Shown here: positions 43,115 through 50,934 of the stretch, piece after piece | How the letters are laid out: every line of letters starts with the position of its first letter | How positions within the stretch are numbered: position 1 is the first letter of the stretch | From: Chitinimonas sp036961565 | GTDB lineage: Bacteria > Pseudomonadota > Gammaproteobacteria > Burkholderiales > Chitinimonadaceae | DNA length: 64,000 nt | Reading direction: 5' to 3' | NCBI RefSeq assembly: GCF_036961565.1 | Contig: NZ_JBAMDD010000009.1 | Location: 124,001-188,000, forward strand | Notes under the pieces: model-generated | Seen by the model: only the letters and a program-made list of their open reading frames with translations | Databases searched by the model: none | Told to the model about the DNA's origin: nothing | Position numbers and translations under genes: made by a program

Positions 43115-44527
43115 ATGCCACGTATGCGCTCCATCGGCCTTACCTTGTTTATTGCCATCTCCTTAACCGTATTGATGGTGGTACTGGTATTAGCCGGCCT
43201 GTTCCGGCTCAGCCTGGGCAAAGGTTTTGACGACTATGTAGCCAAGCTGGAGCTGACCCGGCTCGACGTGGTGGAGCAGGTATTGACCGAGCGCTACCAA
43301 CGCCATGGTGACTGGCGTTTCGTCCATAGCCAGCAAGACCTGCTACCCGGCCCTGATTTCAATCGCCCGCCACCACCTAGGGGGGCTGAGGCTGGCCCGG
43401 GTCGCCTGCCACCGCGCCGGGAAGACCGGCTCGGTCTCGGCCCGCGCCTGGCTCTGTTCGATGCTCAAGGGCAGTTGCTGATGGGGCCGCCCGAGGCCCA
43501 GGGACGCCCACGCCGGCCTATTAAACTGGAAGGCGGTGGGCAGCCCATCGGCTATATGGCCCTGGCACCCGCTGGCGGCGGCGATATCCTCACCCGGCAG
43601 TTCCTGGCCAGCCAGACCCGCAACATGCTGTGGAGCGTGTTGGCAGCCTTTATCCTATCGGCCCTGGCGGCCGCCTGGCTGGCCCGGCACTTCCGCGCCC
43701 CGATTGCAGCGCTGGCCCAGTCTGCCAAGCAACTGGCCGCGGGCCAGCTACAAACCCGGGTACAGCTGGAACGTGCTGACGAGTTGGGCCAGCTGGCACG
43801 TGACTTCAACCGCATGGCCGAACAGTTACAGCAATTCGAACAATCGCGCCGCCAATGGATGGCCGATACCTCGCATGAGCTACGTACCCCGCTCACCATA
43901 CTGCGCGCCCATATCGAAGCCATGAATGATGGCGTGATGCCCATGGACCAACGTGGGCTGACGCGCTTACAAGGCGCCGTGGGCGAGCTTGATGGGCTGG
44001 TGGCCGACCTTTACCAATTGGCGCGCGCCGATGTGGGCCTCCATGAATACAAGCCCGAGCCCATCGTACTCGCCAGCCTGTTTGAGGAGCTTGCCGACAG
44101 GCTGGCCCACTCGCTACAGCAGGCAGGCCTCAAGCTCAGCCTGCATGCCCCTGCCGAGCTGGCCGTGCAGGCCGATCCTGCCAAGATCCAGCAACTGTTC
44201 GGCAATCTGCTCAGCAACACCCTGCGCTACACCGATGCCGGCGGCGAAGTACGCCTGAGCGCAAGCGCCCATGGGTCTTCAGTGGAGATTATCCTGGACG
44301 ATACCGCGCCCGGCGTGCCCGATGCCGCACTGCCACGCTTATTCGAGCGCTTCTATCGGGTCGATGCCTCGCGTAGCCGCCAGTATGGTGGCTCCGGCCT
44401 TGGCCTTGCCATCTGTCTCACCATCGTCGAAGGCCACGGTGGCAAGATCAATGCGCAGCACTCCCCCTTGGGTGGCCTGCGCATCCAGATACAACTACCC
44501 CGTGCCCCAGGAGCACGTACACGATGA
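43115..44527 (+). CDS. Sensor histidine kinase, BaeS-like
   Basis: A membrane sensor of 470 aa. It has an N-terminal membrane segment (IGLTLFIAISLTVLMVVLVLAG), a periplasmic domain of about 140 aa with a Pro/Arg-rich loop (residues 88-120), a second membrane segment (MLWSVLAAFILSALAAAWLA) and a HAMP domain. Next come the phospho-acceptor H254 in MADTSHELRTPLTIL, an N box (QQLFGNLLSNTLRY) and the G boxes (DDTAPGVPD; GGSGLGLAI). It overlaps the response regulator by ATGA. The signal is unknown; envelope stress or metal is plausible for a BaeS-type kinase. Confidence 0.9.
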   Translation: MPRMRSIGLTLFIAISLTVLMVVLVLAGLFRLSLGKGFDDYVAKLELTRLDVVEQVLTERYQRHGDWRFVHSQQDLLPGPDFNRPPPPRGAEAGPGRLPPRREDRLGLGPRLALFDAQGQLLMGPPEAQGRPRRPIKLEGGGQPIGYMALAPAGGGDILTRQFLASQTRNMLWSVLAAFILSALAAAWLARHFRAPIAALAQSAKQLAAGQLQTRVQLERADELGQLARDFNRMAEQLQQFEQSRRQWMADTSHELRTPLTILRAHIEAMNDGVMPMDQRGLTRLQGAVGELDGLVADLYQLARADVGLHEYKPEPIVLASLFEELADRLAHSLQQAGLKLSLHAPAELAVQADPAKIQQLFGNLLSNTLRYTDAGGEVRLSASAHGSSVEIILDDTAPGVPDAALPRLFERFYRVDASRSRQYGGSGLGLAICLTIVEGHGGKINAQHSPLGGLRIQIQLPRAPGARTR

Positions 44528-45192
44528 ACCCACCACGCATCCTGCTGGTAGAAGACGAACCCCGCATCGCCGAAGTCATGGTGGCCTACCTGGCCCAGGC
44601 CGGATACCTAGTTGACCATCTGGAACGGGGCGATCAGGTACTCGCCCATATGGCCCGCCAAGCGCCTTCCTTGCTGGTACTGGATCTGATGCTACCAGGC
44701 ATAGACGGCATCAGCCTATGCCAACAGATACGGCTATCGAGCGCCTTGCCCATCATCATGGTGACAGCCCGGGTGGAAGAAATCGACCGCTTGCTGGGGT
44801 TTGAGGTCGGTGCTGATGATTACCTGTGCAAACCCTTCAGCCCCCGTGAATTGGTCGCCCGGGTACAAGCCCTGATGCGACGCAGCCTATCTGCAGCACC
44901 GCCACAGCCGCCGCTGTTCGACAACGATATCGCCAGCCAGCGCATACGATGCCAGGGCCAATTACTCAGCCTGACGCCACAGGAGTATCGGCTACTGGGC
45001 GTGCTGCTGGCGGCACCGGGGCGCATCTATTCGCGCACCCAATTGTTGGAGCTGGCCCACAGCGAAGGCGCAGAAGTGTTTGATCGCGCCGTGGATAGCC
45101 ACATCAAGAACCTGCGCAAGAAGATCGCCACCGTTCTGGGCGAGCGCGAAGTCATACACTCCGTCTATGGCGTAGGTTACCGCTACGAATAA
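44524..45192 (+). CDS. Response regulator, OmpR/BaeR family
   Basis: A 222-aa two-domain regulator. The receiver domain has the acidic pocket (EDE at 10-12) and phospho-acceptor D54 in LVLDLMLPGIDG, and the conserved Lys in DYLCKPFSP. The C-terminal winged helix ends with DSHIKNLRKKIA and VYGVGYRYE, the OmpR/PhoB hallmark. Coupled by ATGA to the histidine kinase. Confidence 0.93.
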   Translation: MNPPRILLVEDEPRIAEVMVAYLAQAGYLVDHLERGDQVLAHMARQAPSLLVLDLMLPGIDGISLCQQIRLSSALPIIMVTARVEEIDRLLGFEVGADDYLCKPFSPRELVARVQALMRRSLSAAPPQPPLFDNDIASQRIRCQGQLLSLTPQEYRLLGVLLAAPGRIYSRTQLLELAHSEGAEVFDRAVDSHIKNLRKKIATVLGEREVIHSVYGVGYRYE

Positions 45193-45324
45193 GTACTACC
45201 CACAAAGCCCAGCGTAGTGGTTCTTCAATGCATTGCCGCTTCGCGTCTCCACGATTCCTCCACAGTCTCCCCGCACAGTATCAACTGTGCCACCACCCAC
45301 ACCGCCTACTGCGGGGAGACCATC

Positions 45325-46650
45325 ATGACAACAGCCAAGCCCTATCCACAGCCAGGCCGTTTGCTGGGCCTGATCGCCAGCATGTTGCTAGCGGGCCTTG
45401 CTGCAGCGACAGAACCGCCCCAGCCAACCCCCATACCGGCCACTGGCCTCTCCGCCACGGCCAGCATAGGCCGCAGCCTGTTCTTCGACCCCAATCTTTC
45501 TGCCTCAGGGCGGCAGTCCTGTGCCAGTTGCCATCATCCGGGCAATAGCTTCTCGGCCCCCAACAACCTGGCTGTGCAGTTGGGTGGTGCCGGGCTCAAT
45601 CTGCAGGGGCTGCGCAATACACCTACGGCAAGCTATACCCGTTTCGTACCAGCTTTCGCACTGAACCCACCACCGCCCCCCGGCCAGCCCCGCCCCAGCC
45701 CAGCACGCGGCGGGCTGCTGCACGACGGCCGCGCCAATACCTTGGCGATACAAGCCCAAGGCCCCTTCCTGACCGCCTTTGAAATGGGCAACCGCAGCGC
45801 AGCCGAGGTATTGCAGCGCTTGCGCACACGCCCCTACCTGACGCAGTTCAGCACAGTATTCGGTGCCGCCACGCTCAATAACCCAGACGCAACGCTAGCC
45901 GCCATGGGCCGCGCCATCGCAGCCTATGAGCAAGAGGAACCCAGTTTCAGGCTATTCAACAGCAAGTTCGACGCCGTCACCAATGGCCGCGCCCGCTTCA
46001 ACCCAAGAGAAGCGAATGGCCAGCGCCTGTTCAATGACCCCAATCGCGGCAACTGCGCCAGTTGCCACACCGCACGGCCAACAGGCGGCGTGCCAGCCCT
46101 GTTTACCGACCATAGCTACCGCAACCTGGGCATACCCCGTAACTGGGCCATCCCTTACAACCGCGACGGCACCGCATTGCCCAGTTTTATCACCGCCAAC
46201 GGGGCCAACCTGGGTGTGCCCCATCACCTGTACTACGACATGGGGTTATGCGGGCCTGTCCGCGCCGACCTTGCCGGCAATCGCGCGCTCTGCGGCATGT
46301 TCAGGGTGCCGACCTTGCGTAATGTGGCGGTGAAACAGGCCTACTTCCATAACGGGGTATTCAGCACGCTCAACCAGGTCATCAGCTTCTACACTAGCCG
46401 TGAACTCACACCGGCACGCTGGTACACCAAGGCCGATGGCTCGGCCGACATCCGCTACAACGACCTACCCACCGCCCTGGCCGGCAACATCACCCAAGGC
46501 CCACCGTTCCGCCGCAACGGCCCGCCAGCGCTGAGCGATACCGAGATTCGTGACATGACGGCTTTCCTGTGTACGCTGACCGATGGCTACGACCCACAAA
46601 ACCCTGCGGCCTACCGGCAGCCGGCGCAGTGTGTGGCTGCGGCGAACTAG
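45325..46650 (+). CDS. Di-heme cytochrome c peroxidase-like protein
   Basis: A periplasmic protein of 441 aa with a signal peptide ending LAGLAAA. Heme-binding motifs are C66-A-S-C-H70 and C244-A-S-C-H248. The overall layout is that of CcpA/MauG-like peroxidases: GRSLFFDPNLSASGRQSCASCH, then RGLLHDGRANTL and, later, FRVPTLRNVAVKQAYFHNGVF with the PTLRNV calcium/heme region. The start at 45325 follows GGGGAG. Substrate reduction of hydrogen peroxide or a MauG-type modification is possible. Confidence 0.87.
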   Translation: MTTAKPYPQPGRLLGLIASMLLAGLAAATEPPQPTPIPATGLSATASIGRSLFFDPNLSASGRQSCASCHHPGNSFSAPNNLAVQLGGAGLNLQGLRNTPTASYTRFVPAFALNPPPPPGQPRPSPARGGLLHDGRANTLAIQAQGPFLTAFEMGNRSAAEVLQRLRTRPYLTQFSTVFGAATLNNPDATLAAMGRAIAAYEQEEPSFRLFNSKFDAVTNGRARFNPREANGQRLFNDPNRGNCASCHTARPTGGVPALFTDHSYRNLGIPRNWAIPYNRDGTALPSFITANGANLGVPHHLYYDMGLCGPVRADLAGNRALCGMFRVPTLRNVAVKQAYFHNGVFSTLNQVISFYTSRELTPARWYTKADGSADIRYNDLPTALAGNITQGPPFRRNGPPALSDTEIRDMTAFLCTLTDGYDPQNPAAYRQPAQCVAAAN

Positions 46651-46673
46651 TTAAGGACGCGACCAGGCCAATG

Positions 46674-46694
46674 CCTGCGTCGCGGTAACGCAGG
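46674..46694. other. Hairpin after the di-heme peroxidase gene
   Basis: CCTGCGT and ACGCAGG form a perfect 7-bp stem around a 7-nt loop, extended by imperfect AATG/CATT pairs. There is no T run, so it is an mRNA end structure or weak terminator. A short frame without a convincing start follows it (46752-46850) and is not called. Confidence 0.45.
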
Positions 46695-46867
46695 GCCATT
46701 GCAAAATGGGTACCGGAAAGCAATACCAATGCGCCAACTTATGACGAACTGATGGCCAATGAAGCTGTTGTCCTTAAGCGGGAACTGGGCATTGCAGCAG
46801 ATGAATGCATCAAGACGTTGAAGGCAGAGATGCTGGCAGCAACTGTCTGATCTGTAGAAGATGTATG

Positions 46868-46891
46868 AAAAGGGGCTGCAAAGCCCCTTTT
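46868..46891. terminator. Bidirectional terminator between a peroxidase gene and gspB
   Basis: AAAAGGGGCT and AGCCCCTTTT make a perfect 10-bp stem closed by a GCAA tetraloop. The A and T tracts let it work in both directions, so it can end the minus-strand gspAB transcript (gspB stops at 46914) and any plus-strand transcript. Confidence 0.9.
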
Positions 46892-46913
46892 CCTATCTCC
46901 ACAGGCAAGGCCA

Positions 46914-47588
46914 CTAACGCACGCCCGTCCTGAACCTCACCCCCTTGTGGATGAAGATCATCCCCTCGGGGGTGATCTCTTCCAGCCTGACCTCAGCTGT
47001 CAGGTAGTCGCCTTCGTGGAGTGGCTTGTTGTTGATCATCACCACCCTGTCCTTGCGCTGGCTGGAGTAGGAATGCACCAGTACCGTCATCGCGGGTATG
47101 CCTTGTCGTAGCGCGGCTGGCAAGGTATCCAGCAGTGGTGGCTCGCCAAGCGGCTGGGCTGGTACTGTGGGTGCTGGCGCAGCAGCAGGCGGCGCAGGCC
47201 TTGCCGCAACCGTGGCAGCGGGCACAGCTTGGGCTATCGGCGACGGAGTGGGCACAGGGTCAACCGGCGCGGCCGGTGGCGCATTGGCCGCCACGGGTGG
47301 TGCCGCCGGTGTAGGGGGTAGCGGGGTGGCCGCCACAACCGGCTGGGTGGGTTCGATGCGCTGCGCTACCGGTGCAGCAGCGGTTGCCGCAGCATCGGCC
47401 TGGCGCCAGGGTTGCAGCCAGCCTATCAAGACGCCGCAAGCCACCAAGATCAGCGCCAAAATCAGATAGAACCATTGGGTGGGACGAACCTCCGGCATGG
47501 GTGCTGCCAGGGTGGTATGGAGCGTTGGCACCGCCCCCATCTTGCGCTCACGCTCTGCTTTTTGCAGTGCGTCCAATATATAAGACAT
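46914..47588 (-). CDS. gspB: General secretion pathway protein B-like protein
   Basis: A 224-aa membrane protein. It begins MSYILDALQKAERERKMG, the GspB/ExeB signature, followed by one membrane segment (FYLILALILVACGVLIGWL), a long Pro/Ala-rich periplasmic linker and a C-terminal GspB domain (LLDTLPAALRQGIPAMTVLVHSY... RVVMINNKPLHEGDYL partly quoted). GspB works with GspA to insert the type II secretin into peptidoglycan. The start follows GGAGGA. It starts one base after the gspA stop. Confidence 0.88.
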   Translation of the reverse strand: MSYILDALQKAERERKMGAVPTLHTTLAAPMPEVRPTQWFYLILALILVACGVLIGWLQPWRQADAAATAAAPVAQRIEPTQPVVAATPLPPTPAAPPVAANAPPAAPVDPVPTPSPIAQAVPAATVAARPAPPAAAPAPTVPAQPLGEPPLLDTLPAALRQGIPAMTVLVHSYSSQRKDRVVMINNKPLHEGDYLTAEVRLEEITPEGMIFIHKGVRFRTGVR

Positions 47589-47589
47589 C

Positions 47590-49224
47590 TCAGTTCCTCC
47601 CACTCAGGCTGGGCGCCGCCATATCGCCTACCAGGCTGAGCCTGACCAGCGTTTGCGCACCTACCTGGCCATCTGGTGCCAGGCCTTGCGCCAGCTGAAA
47701 CTGCTTCACCCGCGCGCGTAAGGCCTCGTCAAACACAGGCGGCGTGCTTGAGCGATGCTCCAGGGCATCCAATTGCCTGGCCAGCCAGGCGACCAACGGG
47801 CCGCCATCACCCAGCCGTACGGCGCCCGGTGGTGCATCCGGCGCACGCCACAGCAAGGTATATCGGCCAGACCAATACTGCGCCAGCTCGACATGGCTGA
47901 TGCGCTGTGGCTGGCCTGCAATCAGCAGGCCGACCGATTGTGCATCCATACTCTGCAGCAAGGCCGGCACTTCCCGCTCGGTCGCGTCCACCAGATACAG
48001 TACGGCGGGTCGATCAAACTGGCGCAACTCCTCCAACCCGCCCCGCGCATTGCGGCAGCGCAATGCAGCCACCTTGGGGCAGCGCTCGGTCGGGTTGTAA
48101 TCCTGCCCCCAGGCTTGATAGAGCCCGGCAAAGGCAGTGTCCGTCGCCTGCAGGCGTGCCGCCTCGTCTGGCCAGCTCAAATCGGGCAGCACCCTGGCCG
48201 GTGGGGGACTGGGCTTGGCCACGGGTGGCGTGGCAACAACCAACGGAGTCTTCTTGCTGACCGCTGCGGCCGCAGGTTCTGCAGCAGGTACGGGCGCTGG
48301 CACTTCGGGCAAGGCGGCTTGCTGCGCAGTAAACAACAGCTTCAGGCCCAAGCCTGCTAGGCCTAGCGTTGCCACGCCCGCCCAAGGCCACCAACGCGGG
48401 CCGGCGCGCTTGTGGGCCAGCGGCAATACCTCGCTGGCAGCGCGTACCAGGATGCGTCGGCTCACCGTCTGCTTGCCCTCGGTATAGGCACCCAGCAGTG
48501 CTCGGTCGCACAGCAGGTTAACCAGCCGTGGCACGCCACCGCTCAGGCGATAGAGCGTGGTCATTAGGGAATCCGCAAACAACGGCCGATTGCAGCCCGC
48601 CACCTGTAAACGGTGCCGTACATAGGCAGCCACCTCGGCTCGGCTTAGTGCCGCCAGGTGGTAACGGGCCACCACACGCTGGGCCAACTGGCGCAACGCG
48701 GGCCGGGCCAGCATCTCGTCAAGTTCAGGCTGTCCTACCAGGATGATCTGCAACAGCTTGCGCTCGTTGGTCTCCAGGTTGGTCAGCAATCGCATCTGTT
48801 CGAGCACCTCGGCCGAGAGATTCTGCGCCTCGTCGATGATCACTACCGCATGGCGCCCCTGGGCGTGGCCTGCCAGCAAAAAACCGTTGAGCGCATCGAC
48901 CAGGGCCTTGATGCTGTGGTCTGGCGCAGGCGGCACAATGCCAAACTCGCTGCAGAGCGTAGCCAGCAGCTCTTCTGCAGTGAGCTTGGGGTTGAATACA
49001 TAGGCCAGATCACAGCTGGCCGGTATCTGCTCCAGCAGGCAGCGGCATACCGTAGTTTTGCCCGCCCCCACCTCGCCGCTCAGCACCACAAAGCCGCCAT
49101 CACCGCTCAAGCCATAGAGCAGATGCGCCAAGGCTTCCTGGTGGCGCTGGCTCATATACAGGTAGCGTGGGTCCGGCGCGATGGAAAACGGCGCCTCGTT
49201 CAGGGCAAAGTGACGCAGGTACAT
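47590..49224 (-). CDS. gspA: General secretion pathway protein A-like AAA ATPase (ExeA/GspA)
   Basis: 544 aa with an N-terminal AAA/ORC-like ATPase: LSGEVGAGKTTVCRCLLEQ (Walker A) and VVIIDEAQNLSAEVLEQMRLLTNLET (Walker B and sensor), then a membrane segment and a C-terminal peptidoglycan-binding repeat domain (FDEALRARVKQFQLAQGLAPDGQVGAQTL, partly quoted). The N-terminus MYLRHFALNEAPFSIAPDPR is that of the ExeA family, so 49224 is chosen although the frame runs to 49242. Pairs with gspB. No other type II secretion gene is in the window. Confidence 0.9.
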   Translation of the reverse strand: MYLRHFALNEAPFSIAPDPRYLYMSQRHQEALAHLLYGLSGDGGFVVLSGEVGAGKTTVCRCLLEQIPASCDLAYVFNPKLTAEELLATLCSEFGIVPPAPDHSIKALVDALNGFLLAGHAQGRHAVVIIDEAQNLSAEVLEQMRLLTNLETNERKLLQIILVGQPELDEMLARPALRQLAQRVVARYHLAALSRAEVAAYVRHRLQVAGCNRPLFADSLMTTLYRLSGGVPRLVNLLCDRALLGAYTEGKQTVSRRILVRAASEVLPLAHKRAGPRWWPWAGVATLGLAGLGLKLLFTAQQAALPEVPAPVPAAEPAAAAVSKKTPLVVATPPVAKPSPPPARVLPDLSWPDEAARLQATDTAFAGLYQAWGQDYNPTERCPKVAALRCRNARGGLEELRQFDRPAVLYLVDATEREVPALLQSMDAQSVGLLIAGQPQRISHVELAQYWSGRYTLLWRAPDAPPGAVRLGDGGPLVAWLARQLDALEHRSSTPPVFDEALRARVKQFQLAQGLAPDGQVGAQTLVRLSLVGDMAAPSLSGRN

Positions 49225-49380
49225 GCGGGACAGGGCCATCAACAGAAGGCCCGCATTATCGCCGAATCAGCGCCGCGCCGCTGTCTTATGCTAAGCGTGC
49301 CTGGCAGACCCGTGGCAAACAGGCGGCAATAACTGCCATAGCTGGCACAACAGCCACGGCAGCCATGCCTCCAGCACTAA

Positions 49381-49658
49381 GAGCCTGTTCACGATCTTTT
49401 CGCCCCGTCGTTCCGTGCAGTGCCGGATAGCGGACAAGGCGCAAGCCGCGCCGCGGTACGGGTTCCGGTACCGGTACCGCAAGCGGCTTGTAACGCCGGT
49501 CGCTGCCGGCAATGCCCGGAACCCGCAGGGCTGGATCGGAAAAGGGTCATGTACTGCGTTGGACTCCTTGGTAATAACCCGTTATTGCCTGCGTCGCCCG
49601 CCTTGTACCTAACCCTTTTCCGGTCCAGCGACGGGGTGAAAAGATCGTGAACAGGCTC
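49381..49658. mobile_element. MITE-like element with terminal inverted repeats and TAA target duplications
   Basis: 278 bp without any coding frame. The left end GAGCCTGTTCACGATCTTTT and its continuation match the reverse complement of the right end over 30 bp with one mismatch, and both ends are flanked by the trinucleotide TAA (49378-49380 and 49659-49661), as for elements with 3-bp target duplication. Inside, CAAGCCGC (49442-49449) pairs with GCGGCTTG (49483-49490), and a 17-bp repeat at 49531-49547 pairs with 49612-49628 with one mismatch. The right edge abuts the stop codon of the FliD-C-like gene. It resembles a non-autonomous relative of an IS element of the IS5 type, which is inference. 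Confidence 0.75.
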
Positions 49659-50623
49659 TAAGCCTTATACGCCGCCAAGGCCTGGGCCACCTGCGTGGTC
49701 AGTGGTTTGGCGGCATCGCCCATACCAAACTCCGCCTGCCAGGCGCTCTTGTTGGCGCCGATATAGGCCAGTGCCCGGCTCAGGTTGTCCAGTTGCCGTG
49801 GGATAAAGTTATCCGCCTGGTTGAGCAGTTCGGCCGACTTGGCAAAGTTGCCAGCAAATTCACGCACCGTCGCCACGACGCCCAGCGGCTTTTCAGCCAG
49901 CACAGCATCCAGCGTGGCAGCATCCAGGCTAGCCATATGACTGACCGGGTCTATGGTCACCCCTAGCGCACGCATGCCCTGCACGCCATGAACCGCGCCA
50001 TTGAAAGGGCTGGTCAGGTTCTGCTCCAGCTCATGCCGCGTCACCTTGGCCGCACTGCTGTCGGCCAGGGCACCACCGGGCTGCATGTCTACCGCAAAAT
50101 CCTTGATCCAGCTGTTGTACTGCGCCACAAAGCCCTGCAACTGGGCCTTGATGTCAGCAGGCGCCGTCTCGGTTGTCATCCCCCCCAGGCTGGTGCCCAA
50201 CTGCTGCATCCGTGTCACAGCAGGCTGCAGGCGGCTTAGCCCCTCATACTGGGCCTTGTAGCTTACTTCGCGGTTGTTGATCAGGCTCATCATGTTGTAG
50301 CCGGCCTGCGGGTCGAACAGGGCCATGTTGTACCCAGCCGGGTTCAGGCTGCCGACCTGTGATTTCGCCGTCAAGTGGCTGGGCGACAGAATGGCATCCA
50401 GGCCGGTGCTGCTACCCTGGGTGCCAAATACGCCATCCAGCCCCCCACCCTGCTCGCCATTGCCGCCAACCGATCCCAGCAGCGCCCCCATGGCCTGTGC
50501 CTTGAAACTGGCCAGCTTGACCGCAAAATCCTCATGTGCCGTATTCGCCACCTTGCTATCGGCCACAGCCTTGTTCAACTGGGCGTAGTTGAAACCGCCC
50601 GCTTCTATACCTTTGATCGCCAT
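49658..50623 (-). CDS. FliD C-terminal-like protein (flagellar cap-like)
   Basis: A 321-aa protein without signal peptide. From about 165 to 290 it reads like the C-terminal domain of the flagellar hook-associated protein FliD: LQGFVAQYNSWIKDF, then a SSAAKVTRHELEQNL segment, MRALGVTIDPVSHMASLDAAT and LDAVLAEKPLGVVATV. The N-terminal coiled coil and the D2/D3 regions of FliD are missing, and the N-terminal 60 aa are unrelated. It may be a stray flagellar-type or adhesion-like protein. The ATG at 50623 follows AGGAGG. The stop codon TAG is formed at the junction with the MITE-like element. Confidence 0.55.
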   Translation of the reverse strand: MAIKGIEAGGFNYAQLNKAVADSKVANTAHEDFAVKLASFKAQAMGALLGSVGGNGEQGGGLDGVFGTQGSSTGLDAILSPSHLTAKSQVGSLNPAGYNMALFDPQAGYNMMSLINNREVSYKAQYEGLSRLQPAVTRMQQLGTSLGGMTTETAPADIKAQLQGFVAQYNSWIKDFAVDMQPGGALADSSAAKVTRHELEQNLTSPFNGAVHGVQGMRALGVTIDPVSHMASLDAATLDAVLAEKPLGVVATVREFAGNFAKSAELLNQADNFIPRQLDNLSRALAYIGANKSAWQAEFGMGDAAKPLTTQVAQALAAYKA

Positions 50624-50934
50624 ATTGCCTCCTGCGTCAACTTGCACGCCCCCGCAAATATTTAAGCAATAATCAAGCCAAAACAGTACGTTAATCCAGT
50701 GTTAGAAGCCTAGCCGTGTGGCTGTCTATCTCCCTTAGCTAGCCGCAAGACCTGCCATCGTCCATTTATGCCATAACTTGAGCAGGCCGCTCGCCTTCGG
50801 CGCCACTACCTGCCCCCCGCCACGGGCTTGATGGGCAAAAAGAAAATACCCCAAATTTTGGTCACCCACGGTTAACCCGTTTACCCCAGCAGCACCGTTT
50901 AACCCAGCAACGCCGCTCATCCTAAGGAAGCAAT
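50624..50934. other. Divergent intergenic region with an 18-bp tandem repeat near its right end
   Basis: 311 bp between the FliD-C-like gene and the VIT/VWA gene. The left part is AT-rich (AAATATTTAAGC and following) and probably holds promoters. At 50879-50896 and 50897-50914 an 18-bp motif is repeated in tandem with three mismatches, ending about 20 bp before the VIT/VWA start. No gene is seen. Confidence 0.45.
50879..50914. repeat. Tandem 18-bp repeat upstream of the VIT/VWA gene
   Basis: GTTTACCCCAGCAGCACC is followed directly by GTTTAACCCAGCAACGCC (15 of 18 identical), ending just before the ribosome binding site AAGGAAG. It may be a regulator-binding or leader element; no function can be assigned. 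Confidence 0.55.

Noticed and set aside
46752..46850. 32-aa frame between the peroxidase gene and a terminator
   Set aside because: No ribosome binding site and no homologous pattern; too short to support.
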